Positions 16,916 through 26,505 of a stretch of DNA of 64,000 bases are shown here, piece after piece. How positions within the stretch are numbered: the first letter of the stretch is position 1; each line of letters begins with the position of its first letter. Below the pieces are notes generated by a model. That model was not told the DNA's origin and made no database searches. It saw only the letters and a program-made list of their open reading frames with translations. The stretch is from an uncultured Pseudomonadales bacterium (GTDB taxonomy: Bacteria; Pseudomonadota; Gammaproteobacteria; Pseudomonadales; Azotimanducaceae): positions 2,418,001 to 2,482,000 of the forward strand of contig CATOTI010000002.1 in assembly GCA_951813295.1 (NCBI GenBank), in the 5' to 3' direction. Position numbers and translations under genes: made by a program.

Positions 16916-17245
16916 TCAGCTCTTTTTGTCGGGCAGGGGCATGGGAAAGGGCGTGACGTTAGCGCCCGAGCTATCGGTGATTTTCGCGGTGCCCTCTTTT
17001 TCGACTTCGTCGATTCGAATGATCGCGTGCATGGGAATGAAGCTTCTTTGCACGGATTCGAACTCGGTGCGCAGTTTGTCTTCGGTGGGGTCGATCACCA
17101 TCTGCGACTTTTCGCCGAAAATGTAGTCCTCGATCTCGACGAAGCCGTAGAGGTCGCTCTGATAGATCGAGTGGGCGTACACCTCGTAGATCTGGCCGTG
17201 ACTGTGGAAGTAGATCCGGTAGATATGACTCTTGTCTTCGCTCAT
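16916..17245 (-). CDS. DUF1820 family protein
   Basis: 109 residues from the ATG giving MSEDKSHIYRIYF. The motifs GQIYEVYAHSIYQSDLYGFV, EKLRTEFESVQRSFIPMHAI and IRIDEVEKEG identify DUF1820, a family I know mainly from Gammaproteobacteria, with no known function. It is a small cytoplasmic protein of mainly beta structure. Its promoter region is shared with miaB, which is transcribed in the other direction. The family is one of the better pointers to the host's taxonomic class. Confidence 0.88.
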   Translation of the reverse strand: MSEDKSHIYRIYFHSHGQIYEVYAHSIYQSDLYGFVEIEDYIFGEKSQMVIDPTEDKLRTEFESVQRSFIPMHAIIRIDEVEKEGTAKITDSSGANVTPFPMPLPDKKS

Positions 17246-17318
17246 GGCAGACGTGCGGTTGTAATCCTCATAGGGCGCCATGGTAACGGACACCGTCGGA
17301 CGACGCGGCATGAACCCC

Positions 17319-17324
17319 TATAAT
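17319..17324 (+). promoter_or_regulatory. Candidate -10 element (TATAAT) for the miaB block
   Basis: A perfect TATAAT lies at 17319-17324 and overlaps the first possible ATG of miaB (17323). If used, transcription would begin about 17331, so translation would have to start further down, at the GTG at 17368. No good -35 box is seen 16-18 bases upstream. Confidence 0.4.
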
Positions 17325-18696
17325 GCGCGGCCCGTTCACGAAACCGGAAGACCCGAGCAACTACATCGTGAAGCTCTACGTCAAAACGCAGGGCTGCCAG
17401 ATGAACGAGTACGACTCGTCACGGATGGCGGACCTATTGCGCGAAAGTCACTCGACGACGCTTGTCGAGACGCCTGAGGAGGCCGATTTCCTGCTGTTGA
17501 ACACCTGCTCGATTCGCGAGAAGGCACAGGAGAAGGTTTTCCATCAGCTCGGGCGTTGGAAAGCGCTCAAGAAAAAGCGGCCTGAGGTGCTGATCGGTGT
17601 TGGCGGATGCGTGGCGAGCCAGGAAGGCGAAGCCATCACCAAGCGAGCGCCGTATGTCGACATCGTCTTCGGCCCGCAGACGCTTCATCGCCTGCCGGCC
17701 ATGATCGATTCGGTGCGCGAGAAGAAGGTGCCGGCGGTCGACATCAGTTTTCCCGAGATCGAGAAGTTCGACCGGCTCCCCGAAGCGCGGGCGGATGGTC
17801 CGTCGGCTTTCCTGTCGATCATGGAGGGGTGCTCGAAATACTGCTCGTTCTGCGTCGTCCCTTATACCCGCGGCGAGGAAGTGAGCCGGCCAGTCGACGA
17901 CGTCATGCGGGAAGTGCTTCAGCTTGCTGGTCAGGGCGTCCGCGAGATCAACTTCCTCGGTCAGAATGTGAACTCTTACCGCGGTCGGATGGACGAGGAC
18001 GACGAACCGGCCGATCTGGCGGAGCTCCTGCATTACGCGGCCGAGATCGACGGCATCGACCGGCTTCGCTTCACGACGTCGCATCCCATCGATTTCGGCG
18101 AGGCGCTGATTGAGGCCTACGCGAACCTGCCGCAGTTGGTCGACCATCTGCACCTGCCGATCCAGTCGGGCTCGGATCGGGTGCTCGCGATGATGAAGCG
18201 CGGCCACTCGGTGATGGAGTACAAGTCGAAGATTCGTGCGCTGCGCAAGGTTCGTCCGAACTTGAGCTTGTCGTCTGATTTCATCGTGGGTTTCCCCGGC
18301 GAAACCGATCGTGACTTCGAAGCGACGCTCGAGTTGGTCGAAGAACTCGACTACGACATCTCGTTCAGCTTCGTCTACAGCCCGCGTCCGGGGACGCCGG
18401 CGGCCAGCCTCGTCGACGACACGCCGGTCGAGGTGAAGAACCATCGTCTCGCCATACTCCAGGACCAATTGCGCCGGCAATCCGACGCACATGCGCAGCG
18501 AATGGTCGGCTCGGTGCGGGAGGTGCTCGTCACCGGTATCTCGAAACGTGATCCGGGACAGCTCCAGGGGCGTACGGAGAACAACCGGGTCGTCAACTTC
18601 CGCTCGTCCGAGCAGGATCGGATCGGTGGCTTCGCGTCGATCGCGATCGAGGAAGCGCTGCCGAATTCGCTTCGCGGACGTTTGATTGACAGCTAA
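17323..18696 (+). CDS. miaB: tRNA-2-methylthio-N6-dimethylallyladenosine synthase
   Basis: A 457-residue methylthiotransferase that adds a methylthio group to i6A37 of tRNAs reading UNN codons. The N-terminal domain starts [16 protein letters not shown] and has the three cluster-binding Cys (the one in [24 protein letters not shown]). The radical SAM motif is [15 protein letters not shown] (CxxxCxxC), and a C-terminal TRAM domain follows. The true start may be the GTG at 17368, which gives a typical MiaB N-terminus and frees the TATAAT at 17319. It opens the conserved gammaproteobacterial order miaB-phoH-ybeY-corC-lnt. Confidence 0.96.
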   Translation: MRGPFTKPEDPSNYIVKLYVKTQGCQMNEYDSSRMADLLRESHSTTLVETPEEADFLLLNTCSIREKAQEKVFHQLGRWKALKKKRPEVLIGVGGCVASQEGEAITKRAPYVDIVFGPQTLHRLPAMIDSVREKKVPAVDISFPEIEKFDRLPEARADGPSAFLSIMEGCSKYCSFCVVPYTRGEEVSRPVDDVMREVLQLAGQGVREINFLGQNVNSYRGRMDEDDEPADLAELLHYAAEIDGIDRLRFTTSHPIDFGEALIEAYANLPQLVDHLHLPIQSGSDRVLAMMKRGHSVMEYKSKIRALRKVRPNLSLSSDFIVGFPGETDRDFEATLELVEELDYDISFSFVYSPRPGTPAASLVDDTPVEVKNHRLAILQDQLRRQSDAHAQRMVGSVREVLVTGISKRDPGQLQGRTENNRVVNFRSSEQDRIGGFASIAIEEALPNSLRGRLIDS

Positions 18697-18740
18697 CGAC
18701 TGAGGGATATCCTGCACGCATAAGTGCAACGGAAACCTCT

Positions 18741-19763
18741 TTGGACGACGACTCGTCGCGCGTCGTGGCTCTCACGACAAACCTCAACCTCGAACCGAAC
18801 GACTCGCGCCGCCTGGCCCTTTTGTGCGGCCCGTTCGATCAGAACCTCAAACATCTCGAGAAGCGCCTCGGCATCCGGATCAAGAATCGCGGTAACGCAT
18901 TCCAGGTGTCCGGTCCGCAAGACCGCGTCAAGGTCGGCTCTGCGCTACTGACCCAGCTTTACGTCGAGACCACCGAGCGCGAGGTCATCGATGGCGACAC
19001 GATCCACGTCTACCTGCAGGAATCAGGGGCCGAGGAACTCGTGCAGGCGAAAGGATCGAACGATCAAAGCAGCGTGATCCGCACTCGCAAGAAGACGGTC
19101 AAACCGCGTGGCGCCAACCAGCGAGGCTATGTCGAGGCTATTCGCAGCCACGATGTGAATTTCGGCGTGGGTCCTGCCGGTACGGGGAAGACCTATCTTG
19201 CTGTCGCCTGTGCCGTCGAAGCGCTCGACAACGAAGATGTGAGCCGCATTTTGCTCGTCCGACCGGCGGTCGAGGCTGGCGAGAAGCTCGGTTTTCTACC
19301 AGGAGACCTGGCACAGAAGATCGATCCGTACCTTCGCCCGCTCTACGACGCGCTGTGGGAGATGATGGGAGTCGAGCGGGTCAACAAGCTCATCGAGCGC
19401 AACGTGATCGAAGTCGCGCCCCTCGCGTTCATGCGGGGTCGTACGCTCAACAACGCCTTCATCATCCTCGACGAGAGTCAGAACACGACGGCCGAGCAGA
19501 TGAAGATGTTCTTGACGAGGATCGGCTTCGGTTCGACGGCCGTGATCACGGGCGACATCACGCAGATCGATCTACCGGGCGGCCGGTCGGGACTGATTCA
19601 TGCCTTGTCGGTGCTTTCCCATGTCGACGGGTTGAGCTTCACGCGTTTCTCGTCGAAGGACGTCGTCCGTCATCCGTTGGTCAAGCGGATCGTGGAGGCG
19701 TACGACGAGGAGACCGCGGCGTCGGCGAAACGTCCCGATCTCGGCATCAACGATGCCGGTTGA
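18741..19763 (+). CDS. ybeZ: PhoH-like ATPase (YbeZ)
   Basis: About 340 residues. The start is unsure: the first canonical codon in frame is TTG at 18741, with no strong ribosome site. An N-terminal KH-like segment (KHLEKRLGIRIKNRGNAF) precedes the P-loop ATPase domain with Walker A GPAGTGKTYLA and Walker B NAFIILDESQN. YbeZ is an ATPase thought to work with the endoribonuclease YbeY in 16S rRNA maturation and quality control. Its gene overlaps ybeY by 11 bases, the usual arrangement. Confidence 0.93.
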   Translation: MDDDSSRVVALTTNLNLEPNDSRRLALLCGPFDQNLKHLEKRLGIRIKNRGNAFQVSGPQDRVKVGSALLTQLYVETTEREVIDGDTIHVYLQESGAEELVQAKGSNDQSSVIRTRKKTVKPRGANQRGYVEAIRSHDVNFGVGPAGTGKTYLAVACAVEALDNEDVSRILLVRPAVEAGEKLGFLPGDLAQKIDPYLRPLYDALWEMMGVERVNKLIERNVIEVAPLAFMRGRTLNNAFIILDESQNTTAEQMKMFLTRIGFGSTAVITGDITQIDLPGGRSGLIHALSVLSHVDGLSFTRFSSKDVVRHPLVKRIVEAYDEETAASAKRPDLGINDAG

Positions 19764-20178
19764 CGTTCAGATCGCGTGCGACGACGACGTTCCTGAACCG
19801 GACGATCTGTCGCGCTGGGCACAAGCGGCGCTCGAAGATGAAGGCCGCGACGTCTGTCTACGCCTGGTGGGCGCCGAGGAGGGAAGAAACCTCAATCGGC
19901 GGTTTCGCGCGATCGATCGCCCCACGAATGTTTTGTCGTTTCCGACCGACGAGACATCGGTGCTGGGCGACGTCGCGATTTGTGCCCCCATCGTCGCCGT
20001 CGAGGCGCAAGCACAATCGAAGCCGCTCCATGCGCACTACGCCCATCTCGTCGTCCACGGGGTATTGCATCTACTGGGGTGTGATCACGAGACCGAGGCA
20101 GAGGCGCATGAGATGGAGTCACGCGAGATCGCCATTCTCGCGCGGCTCGGTGTGGCCAATCCTTACGAGGTGGCCTGA
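19753..20178 (+). CDS. ybeY: Endoribonuclease YbeY, 16S rRNA maturation
   Basis: 141 residues. The zinc-binding motif HGVLHLLGCDH (H-x3-H-x5-H) is intact, and NVLSFPTDE and LGDVAICAPIV are the family's other hallmarks. YbeY processes the 3' end of 16S rRNA and takes part in late 30S quality control. It overlaps the end of the PhoH gene, and its stop codon is immediately followed by the GTG start of the corC gene, so the three are one translation-coupled unit. Confidence 0.95.
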   Translation: MPVDVQIACDDDVPEPDDLSRWAQAALEDEGRDVCLRLVGAEEGRNLNRRFRAIDRPTNVLSFPTDETSVLGDVAICAPIVAVEAQAQSKPLHAHYAHLVVHGVLHLLGCDHETEAEAHEMESREIAILARLGVANPYEVA

Positions 20179-21009
20179 GTGAGTGAGGCGACCGAACATC
20201 GCAAAACCTGGCGCGACTGGGTGAGCGAAGCGCTCTCGCGCGAACCGCCGGACAGCAACGAGCTCTTGACGATTCTGAAGGCCGCGAGCGATCGCGAGAT
20301 CGTGAACGCCGATGCGCTCAACATCATTTACGGTGCGATCGCGGTTGCGGAAATGCGTGCCCGAGACATCATGATTCCGCGCGCGCAACTGGTGACGGTC
20401 AAGGCGGATGCCGGCGTCGCCGATTTTCTCCCCCGCGTCATCGACTCGGGCCATTCGCGCTTCCCCGTCGTGGGCGACGATCCGGACGACGTGCGTGGAA
20501 TCCTGCACGCCAAGGATCTCTTGCCGTTCGTCACGCAGAGCGATCATTCCGCTTTCGCGATCAAGGACTACATCCGCCCGGTGACGATCGTGCCCGAGAG
20601 CAAGCGCGTGAACATTCTCCTCGAGGAATTCAAAGCACGACGCAATCACATGGCGATCGTCGTCGACGAATACGGCCATGTCGCGGGTGCGGTCACGATC
20701 GAGGACGTGCTCGAACAGATCGTCGGCGAGATCGAGGACGAATACGACGTCGACGACGACAGCGTCATCAAGGCGCTCGACGATGGCACGTTCATAGTTA
20801 AAGCGACGTCGTCGATCGAAGACTTCAACGCCTATTTCGAGTGCTCGTTCGACGACGACGAATACGACACAGTCGGTGGCCTGGTGCTGCGTGAACTCGG
20901 GCGCCTGCCACAACGTGGCGAATCACTCGCGATCGGACGTTTCGATTTTCGGGTGCTGAACGCCGACAGCCGTCGGATTCGGCTCCTGCACCTTCGGTGC
21001 AACCGGTAA
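20179..21009 (+). CDS. corC: CorC/YbeX CBS-domain protein
   Basis: 276 residues, GTG start directly after the ybeY stop. It lacks the membrane DUF21 domain and consists of two CBS repeats (MRARDIMIPRAQLVTVKADA and the segment ending AIVVDEYGHVAGAVTIEDVL) and the C-terminal transporter-associated domain. Genetic work in enterobacteria links YbeX/CorC to magnesium and cobalt export and to ribosome maturation with YbeY. The gene overlaps lnt by 13 bases. Confidence 0.93.
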   Translation: MSEATEHRKTWRDWVSEALSREPPDSNELLTILKAASDREIVNADALNIIYGAIAVAEMRARDIMIPRAQLVTVKADAGVADFLPRVIDSGHSRFPVVGDDPDDVRGILHAKDLLPFVTQSDHSAFAIKDYIRPVTIVPESKRVNILLEEFKARRNHMAIVVDEYGHVAGAVTIEDVLEQIVGEIEDEYDVDDDSVIKALDDGTFIVKATSSIEDFNAYFECSFDDDEYDTVGGLVLRELGRLPQRGESLAIGRFDFRVLNADSRRIRLLHLRCNR

Positions 21010-22520
21010 GCGGAGTCTTCGCGAAAGGAACGCTCTCGCGAGCCCTCGAGACGGCGCGCTGGCGTCGGCTGACGGCGCTCGTCGCGGGGCTCATCTATCC
21101 ATTGGGTTTTGCGCCGTTTGGCGTCTGGCCGGCGACGCTTGTTTCGCTCGCGATCCTCTTCTTTGTACTCCTCGATGTGCGCGATCGGCGCGATGCGTTC
21201 TTCACGGGATGGTGGTTCGGCGTCGGCCAGTTTGCCGCTGGCGTGTCCTGGATCTACGTCAGCATCCGCGTCTACGGTTCGGCGTCGATGCCGCTCGGTG
21301 TCGGGCTCGTCGCGATTTTCGTTGTCGGGATGGCGCTCTTTACGGGTCTCGCGACCCTGAACGTAGGGGGCCGGTTCAATCGGCTGCAACGAGGTGTGGT
21401 GTTTGTCGCCGGGTGGGTCCTGATCGAGTGGCTTCTGACCTGGTTCCTGACGGGTTTTCCCTGGCTCTTTGCGGGCTATTCGGGATTTTCTCTGCCGATC
21501 GTTCATTTCGCACCGGTCGGTGGGGTGATGCTGGTTTCCGCCGCCGTGGTGGCGACTGCCGTCGCCGTGGTGCTCGCGTTTACCCATCGCTCGGCGGTGC
21601 GCTGGGCCCTGGCGGGGATGCTGGCGTTTGTCTGGCTCGGTGGTTGGGGATTGGGCGCCGTGGTCTGGACGGAGTCCGGTGACGCCCGACGCGTCGCGCT
21701 CGTGCAGGGCAATATCCCGCAAGAGCTCAAATGGAGTCGCGGTTACGCAGCCACCATTCGTGAACGCTACGAGCGTCTCTCGGCGTCGGTGTGGGATGTC
21801 GATCTCGTGATCTGGCCGGAAGCCGCGGTCACTTCCTGGTGGCCGCAATCGCGGCCTTACCTCGAGGCGATGGCCGCGCGCGGCCCCGCCACCTTCGTCA
21901 CCGGTGTGCTTGTCGTCGACTTCGTCGACGACGATGCGTTCATCTATAACGGCGCCGTGCTCACCGACACTGAACGCGAGCAGGCCTACCAGAAGAGGCG
22001 CCTCGTCCCGTTCGGTGACTATGTGCCGTTCGAAGACGTCCTGCGCGGTCTCATTGCGTTCTTCGATCTGCCGATGTCGAACGCTCGGCGAGGCTCGGAC
22101 GACCAGGACGTCCTCGTCGATCGACGTGGCCTCTCCATCGGTATGGCCATCTGCTACGAGGTGGCGTACGGGGAGCTAGTTCGGCGTGATGCGGCGCGTG
22201 CGGACGTCTTGGCGACGATCAGCAACGACACATGGTTCGGCGCGTCGATCGGTCCGCATCAGCACCTGGCGATTGCACGAATGCGCGCGATCGAGACCGG
22301 CCGGTACATGCTGCGCTCGACGAATAACGGTGTGACGGCCGTAATCGATTCGTTCGGTGACGTACGAGCGGAACTCCCACAGTTCGAGGAAGGCGTCCTC
22401 GTCGCCGAATTCTTCCTGACGAGCGGAACGACGCCCTATGTTCGGCTCGGGAACCTGTTGGTTTTTGTTGTTCTTGGCGCGCTCGCCGGCAGCGTTTTTT
22501 TTCTTCGCCGGTTCGATTAA
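20997..22520 (+). CDS. lnt: Apolipoprotein N-acyltransferase
   Basis: 507 residues, GTG start inside the end of corC. Six or more N-terminal membrane helices (LIYPLGFAPFGVWPATLVSL onwards) anchor a nitrilase-like domain facing the periplasm. The catalytic Glu-Lys-Cys triad is visible in VIWPEAAVT, YQKRRLVPFGDYVPFE and MAICYEVAYG. Lnt adds the third acyl chain to the N-terminal Cys of lipoproteins, the last step before Lol sorting. Its presence supports a Gram-negative envelope and fits the lipoprotein genes in the window, such as lptE. Confidence 0.95.
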   Translation: MQPVSGVFAKGTLSRALETARWRRLTALVAGLIYPLGFAPFGVWPATLVSLAILFFVLLDVRDRRDAFFTGWWFGVGQFAAGVSWIYVSIRVYGSASMPLGVGLVAIFVVGMALFTGLATLNVGGRFNRLQRGVVFVAGWVLIEWLLTWFLTGFPWLFAGYSGFSLPIVHFAPVGGVMLVSAAVVATAVAVVLAFTHRSAVRWALAGMLAFVWLGGWGLGAVVWTESGDARRVALVQGNIPQELKWSRGYAATIRERYERLSASVWDVDLVIWPEAAVTSWWPQSRPYLEAMAARGPATFVTGVLVVDFVDDDAFIYNGAVLTDTEREQAYQKRRLVPFGDYVPFEDVLRGLIAFFDLPMSNARRGSDDQDVLVDRRGLSIGMAICYEVAYGELVRRDAARADVLATISNDTWFGASIGPHQHLAIARMRAIETGRYMLRSTNNGVTAVIDSFGDVRAELPQFEEGVLVAEFFLTSGTTPYVRLGNLLVFVVLGALAGSVFFLRRFD

Positions 22521-22552
22521 CGTAGCCGCCTTTTTTCCGCGAGGTTGTGGTC

Positions 22553-24976
22553 ATGGAGCGTTACGACGCGCAGGCCGTAGAAGCGAAGTGGCAGTCGGAG
22601 TGGGAACGTCGCGGGACGAACCTATTCTCGCTCGATGACCTCCGGAACGCGCGCGATCCCTACTACAACCTGATGATGTTTCCTTATCCGTCCGCGGAAG
22701 GGCTGCACATCGGCAACATCTACGCCTACACCGGGGCGGACGCGAACGGACGCTACTGGCGCCTCCAGGGAAAGGACGTTTTCGAACCGATGGGATTCGA
22801 TGCGTTCGGCATTCATTCGGAAAACTACGCGCTCAAGGTGCAGCGCAATCCGAATGACATCATTCCGGAGAACATCGCCAACTTCACACGCGTCTTGAAA
22901 CGGTTCGGCGGGATGTATGACTGGAACCACACGGTCAACACCACCGAGCCCGACTACTACCGGTGGACACAGTGGGTGTTCTTGAAGCTCTACGAAGCGG
23001 GGCTGGTTGAGCGTCGACAGGCCCCGGTGAATTGGTGCCCGTCCTGCAAGACGGTTCTTGCCAACGAGCAGGTGATCCAGGGCGCTTGTGAACGTTGCGA
23101 AAGCGCGGTCGAACAACGCGATTTACCGCAGTGGTTCTTCAAGATCACGACGTATTCCGAGCGATTGCTCGAGAACATCGAATCGATCGATTGGTCGGAG
23201 ATCACCAAGAAGGCACAGACGAACTGGATCGGCCGGAGCGAAGGGGCAACGATCGATTTTGCTGTCGCGGGTCACGACGACGTCGTCAAGGTTTTCACGA
23301 CGCGGCCGGACACGCTCTTCGGTGCGACTTACATGGTGCTCGCCCCCGAGCATTCGTTGGTCGAGAAACTGACGACGCCGGCGCAGGTGGACGCGGTCGA
23401 CCAATACCGCGCCGATGTCGCGAAGACGGACCTGGTCGAACGTCAGAAAACGAACAAAGACAAAACGGGCGTTTTCACCGGCAGCTATTGCGTCAACCCG
23501 ACGAACGGACGCGAGATCCCGATCTGGATCGCCGACTACGTCCTCACGGGATATGGCACCGGCGCCATCATGGCGGTGCCAGGTCACGACCAGCGAGATT
23601 TCGATTTTGCATCGACGTTCGATCTGCCGATCGTGCGTGTGATCGCGGCGGACGGGCACGATGCCGACACGCCACTCGATGAGGCGTACGCGGGTGACGG
23701 ACGTCTGGTCAACTCGGGTGAGTTCGACGGACTCGCGGTCGAGGATGCCAAACGAGCGGTAGTCGATTGGCTCGCCGAGCGAAGCGTGGCCGAATCGAAG
23801 GTGAACTACCGCCTGCACGACTGGTGCGTATCGAGGCAACGTTACTGGGGCCCGCCGATTCCGATGGTGCATTGTGAATCGTGTGGTGCGGTGCCCGTCC
23901 CGGAGTCGTCGTTGCCGGTCGAGTTGCCCTACCTCGACGATTTCTATCCAGATGACTCGGGCCTCAGTCCGTTGACGCGGGCGACCGAGTGGTTCCATAC
24001 CTCGTGCCCGTCGTGCGGGAGTGATGCGGTTCGAGACACGGACGTGACGGACAACTTTCTCTGCAGCGGCTGGTACTTCCTCCGCTATCCGAGCACCGAC
24101 GACGATAAAAACGCGATCGATCTGGAACTCACGAAGAAGTGGTTGCCCGTCGACTGCTACATCGGCGGAAATGAACACGCCGTTCTGCATCTGATGTATT
24201 CGCGCTTCATCACGATGGCGCTCGCCGATGCGGGTCTGATCGACTTCGAAGAACCCTTTGATCGCTTTCGAGCGCACGGGCTCCTGATCCGCGAAGGCCG
24301 GAAGATGTCGAAGAGTCGCGGCAACGTGATCGTGCCGGACCACATCATCGAGGAGTTCGGCGCGGATACGATGCGGCTGTATCTCCTCTTCCTCGGACCC
24401 TATGAACAGGGCGGTGACTACCAGGGTCGCGGGATCCAGGGACCACACGGTTTTCTGAATCGATTGTGGCAGTCGGTACAAGAGGCGGAAGACGGTGACG
24501 CCGACCCGGCGGTCGAGGGTGCGATGCATCGGACCATTCGCCAGGTGAGCCAGCAGGTGCCGGAACTCGGCTACAACACCGCGATCGCGGCCATGATGGA
24601 ATACCTGAACGTCGTCCGCGGCGGGGGTCGAACGCCGCGAAAGGCGGAACTCGAACCCCTGGTCATCATGATCGCGCCTTTCACGCCGCATATCGCGGAA
24701 GAGCTTTTCGAGGCGCTCGGCCATACCGAAGGGCTGTTCGATAACGCGCGCTGGCCGAGTTTCGACGAGAGCAAGACGGTCGAGAGTCGCGTCGAGGTGG
24801 CGGTCCAGGTGAATGGCAAGGTACGCGCCCGGATCGAAGTCGATGCGAAAATCGACGAGGCCGGTGCATTGGCGACTGCGCGCGAGAACGCCAACGTCGC
24901 TCGACACATGGCCGATGTCGACGTCGTCAAAGTGATCTGGGTACCGGGCAAGCTCCTGAACCTCGTGGTGCGGTGA
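22553..24976 (+). CDS. leuS: Leucyl-tRNA synthetase, short non-enterobacterial type
   Basis: 807 residues from the ATG at 22553, with GAGGT seven bases before it. Class I signatures are HIGN (SAEGLHIGNIYAYTG) and KMSKS (GRKMSKSRGNVI). The CP1 editing domain has TTRPDTLFGATY and GAIMAVPGHDQRDFD. Zinc-type cysteines occur in NWCPSCKTV and ACERCES. The protein is about 50 residues shorter than the E. coli enzyme and reads GFDAFGIHSENYAL where E. coli has a GWDAFGLPAE-type segment; this resembles LeuRS of other phyla, so the gene may have been replaced by transfer while keeping its place before lptE-holA. Essential cytoplasmic enzyme. Confidence 0.95.
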   Translation: MERYDAQAVEAKWQSEWERRGTNLFSLDDLRNARDPYYNLMMFPYPSAEGLHIGNIYAYTGADANGRYWRLQGKDVFEPMGFDAFGIHSENYALKVQRNPNDIIPENIANFTRVLKRFGGMYDWNHTVNTTEPDYYRWTQWVFLKLYEAGLVERRQAPVNWCPSCKTVLANEQVIQGACERCESAVEQRDLPQWFFKITTYSERLLENIESIDWSEITKKAQTNWIGRSEGATIDFAVAGHDDVVKVFTTRPDTLFGATYMVLAPEHSLVEKLTTPAQVDAVDQYRADVAKTDLVERQKTNKDKTGVFTGSYCVNPTNGREIPIWIADYVLTGYGTGAIMAVPGHDQRDFDFASTFDLPIVRVIAADGHDADTPLDEAYAGDGRLVNSGEFDGLAVEDAKRAVVDWLAERSVAESKVNYRLHDWCVSRQRYWGPPIPMVHCESCGAVPVPESSLPVELPYLDDFYPDDSGLSPLTRATEWFHTSCPSCGSDAVRDTDVTDNFLCSGWYFLRYPSTDDDKNAIDLELTKKWLPVDCYIGGNEHAVLHLMYSRFITMALADAGLIDFEEPFDRFRAHGLLIREGRKMSKSRGNVIVPDHIIEEFGADTMRLYLLFLGPYEQGGDYQGRGIQGPHGFLNRLWQSVQEAEDGDADPAVEGAMHRTIRQVSQQVPELGYNTAIAAMMEYLNVVRGGGRTPRKAELEPLVIMIAPFTPHIAEELFEALGHTEGLFDNARWPSFDESKTVESRVEVAVQVNGKVRARIEVDAKIDEAGALATARENANVARHMADVDVVKVIWVPGKLLNLVVR

Positions 24977-25467
24977 TCCGCTCCGCGTTAGCGCTCGCCG
25001 CCGCGCTCGTGATCGTCGGGTGCGGCTTTCAGCTCAGAACGGACGCTCTCGACGTGGCACTCCCGACGCTCGCCATCGTGGCCGAGGACGCGCCGATCCA
25101 ACGGCCCCTTCGAGACGCGTTCGACGCCGCGGGAGTTCGCCTCGTCCCACCGGGGCAGTCGGAGGTCTGGACGATCGCGGTTAGTGACCAGCGTTCCCGT
25201 GCGATTCCTGTGACGATGACCGACGACGTCCGAATCAACGAACTCGATCTCGAGCTTTCCGTCGAACTCGAAGTATCCCGTCGCGGTGACGTGGTGTTCT
25301 CGGAGCGTATCCTCGTCGAGCGACCGGTACGGATCGACCGCGACAATCTCGTCAGTTCGCGGGAAGAGCGGCGCGTGGTTCTCGCGGAGATGCGTGAACA
25401 CCTCGTCGATGCCATCGTTCGAATCGTCGATGCCGTCGTTCGCTCGACGGGTGGAACGCAACGATAG
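24973..25467 (+). CDS. lptE: LPS-assembly lipoprotein LptE
   Basis: 164 residues, GTG start overlapping the leuS stop (GTGA). A signal peptide ends in a lipobox at VIVGCGF, so Cys17 is acylated and the protein goes to the outer membrane. LptE plugs the LptD barrel and helps insert lipopolysaccharide. Sequence is weakly conserved, as usual in this family, but the GCGFQLR start, length and position between leuS and holA make the call firm. It implies an LPS-containing outer membrane. Confidence 0.92.
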   Translation: MIRSALALAAALVIVGCGFQLRTDALDVALPTLAIVAEDAPIQRPLRDAFDAAGVRLVPPGQSEVWTIAVSDQRSRAIPVTMTDDVRINELDLELSVELEVSRRGDVVFSERILVERPVRIDRDNLVSSREERRVVLAEMREHLVDAIVRIVDAVVRSTGGTQR

Positions 25468-25476
25468 GGGAAACGT

Positions 25477-26487
25477 TTGCAACTTCGTGCCAATCAGCTC
25501 AAGAAGCATATCGGTGCCGGCCCGGCCACGATCTACCTGGTGTGGGGCGACGAACAGTTGCTCGTCGACGAAGCAGCCGAAGAAGCACTCGGCGAGATCG
25601 TGAAACTCGGCTTCGACGAGCGCCAGCGTGTCGATATGACGACCGGTGGCGATTGGGACGAGGCGCTCAATTCGGCGCGAACGATGTCGCTTTTCGCCTC
25701 GCGGCGCGTGATGGATGTTCGCCTGCCCGGCAAAGGACTCGATCGCAAAGGCTCGGATGCTCTGCGCGCGTATCTGGCGGATCCCGTCGACGACACGGTG
25801 CTCGTGCTTCGTTCGGCTGGTCTCGATTGGCGTCAGAAGAGTTCGGCCTGGTTCAAAGCGATCGATCAGGCGGGCGCGACGATGCAGATCTGGCCGGTAT
25901 CGGGCCGCGACCTGCCGCGCTGGTTGGAACGACGTGCAAAATCCTACGGTTTGACCCTCTCTCGCGATGCGATCGACTACCTCGGTGAACGCGTCGAGGG
26001 GAACCTCCTGGCCGCCGTTCAGGTTCTCGAAAAGCTGAGGCTTGCCGACCACGAGGGCACAGTCGAGCCGGAGCACATCGCCGACCACACGGGCGATGCG
26101 TCGCACTACGACACGTTCGAGATGATCGATACGGCGCTCGCGGGTCGCGAGGAACGGACCCTCAAGATGGTCCGCCTCTTGCGCCAGGAAGGCGTCGCAA
26201 TCTTCATGATCCTCGGCGCGTTGGCCAACCAGGTGCGCCGGGTCAGAACGGTTGCGCTCGGTGGGAACGCGCGACTCACGAAACAACGCGCGCAGATCGT
26301 CGGCGGTGCCGCTGGTCGGCTGGGCGCGGACGGCGTCGATCGCCTGCTGACCGATATCGCGGTGCTCGACCTTCAGTGCAAAGGCATGATGAATGGCGAC
26401 GCGTGGCAATCGCTGGAGCGAATCCTTGTCGCGATTGCCCGCGGAACGCCGGCGGATCTCGAAGCCGATCGCCGCCTGCTGCAGTGA
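25477..26487 (+). CDS. holA: DNA polymerase III subunit delta
   Basis: 336 residues, TTG start behind AGGGGAAA. The N-terminal motif TIYLVWGDEQLLVDEAAEEA is the delta hallmark; the AAA+-like domains follow and a helical C-terminal collar domain contains ALANQVRRVRTVA. Delta opens the beta clamp within the clamp loader. In most gammaproteobacteria nadD comes next; here the following DNA is a broken aldehyde dehydrogenase on the other strand, so synteny ends at this point. Confidence 0.95.
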   Translation: MQLRANQLKKHIGAGPATIYLVWGDEQLLVDEAAEEALGEIVKLGFDERQRVDMTTGGDWDEALNSARTMSLFASRRVMDVRLPGKGLDRKGSDALRAYLADPVDDTVLVLRSAGLDWRQKSSAWFKAIDQAGATMQIWPVSGRDLPRWLERRAKSYGLTLSRDAIDYLGERVEGNLLAAVQVLEKLRLADHEGTVEPEHIADHTGDASHYDTFEMIDTALAGREERTLKMVRLLRQEGVAIFMILGALANQVRRVRTVALGGNARLTKQRAQIVGGAAGRLGADGVDRLLTDIAVLDLQCKGMMNGDAWQSLERILVAIARGTPADLEADRRLLQ

Positions 26488-26505
26488 TCGGCTCGTTGAC
26501 GAGTC

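Noticed and set aside
23123..24907. Long open frame on the minus strand opposite leuS
   Set aside because: No recognisable motif; the plus strand encodes a full LeuRS with both class I signatures.
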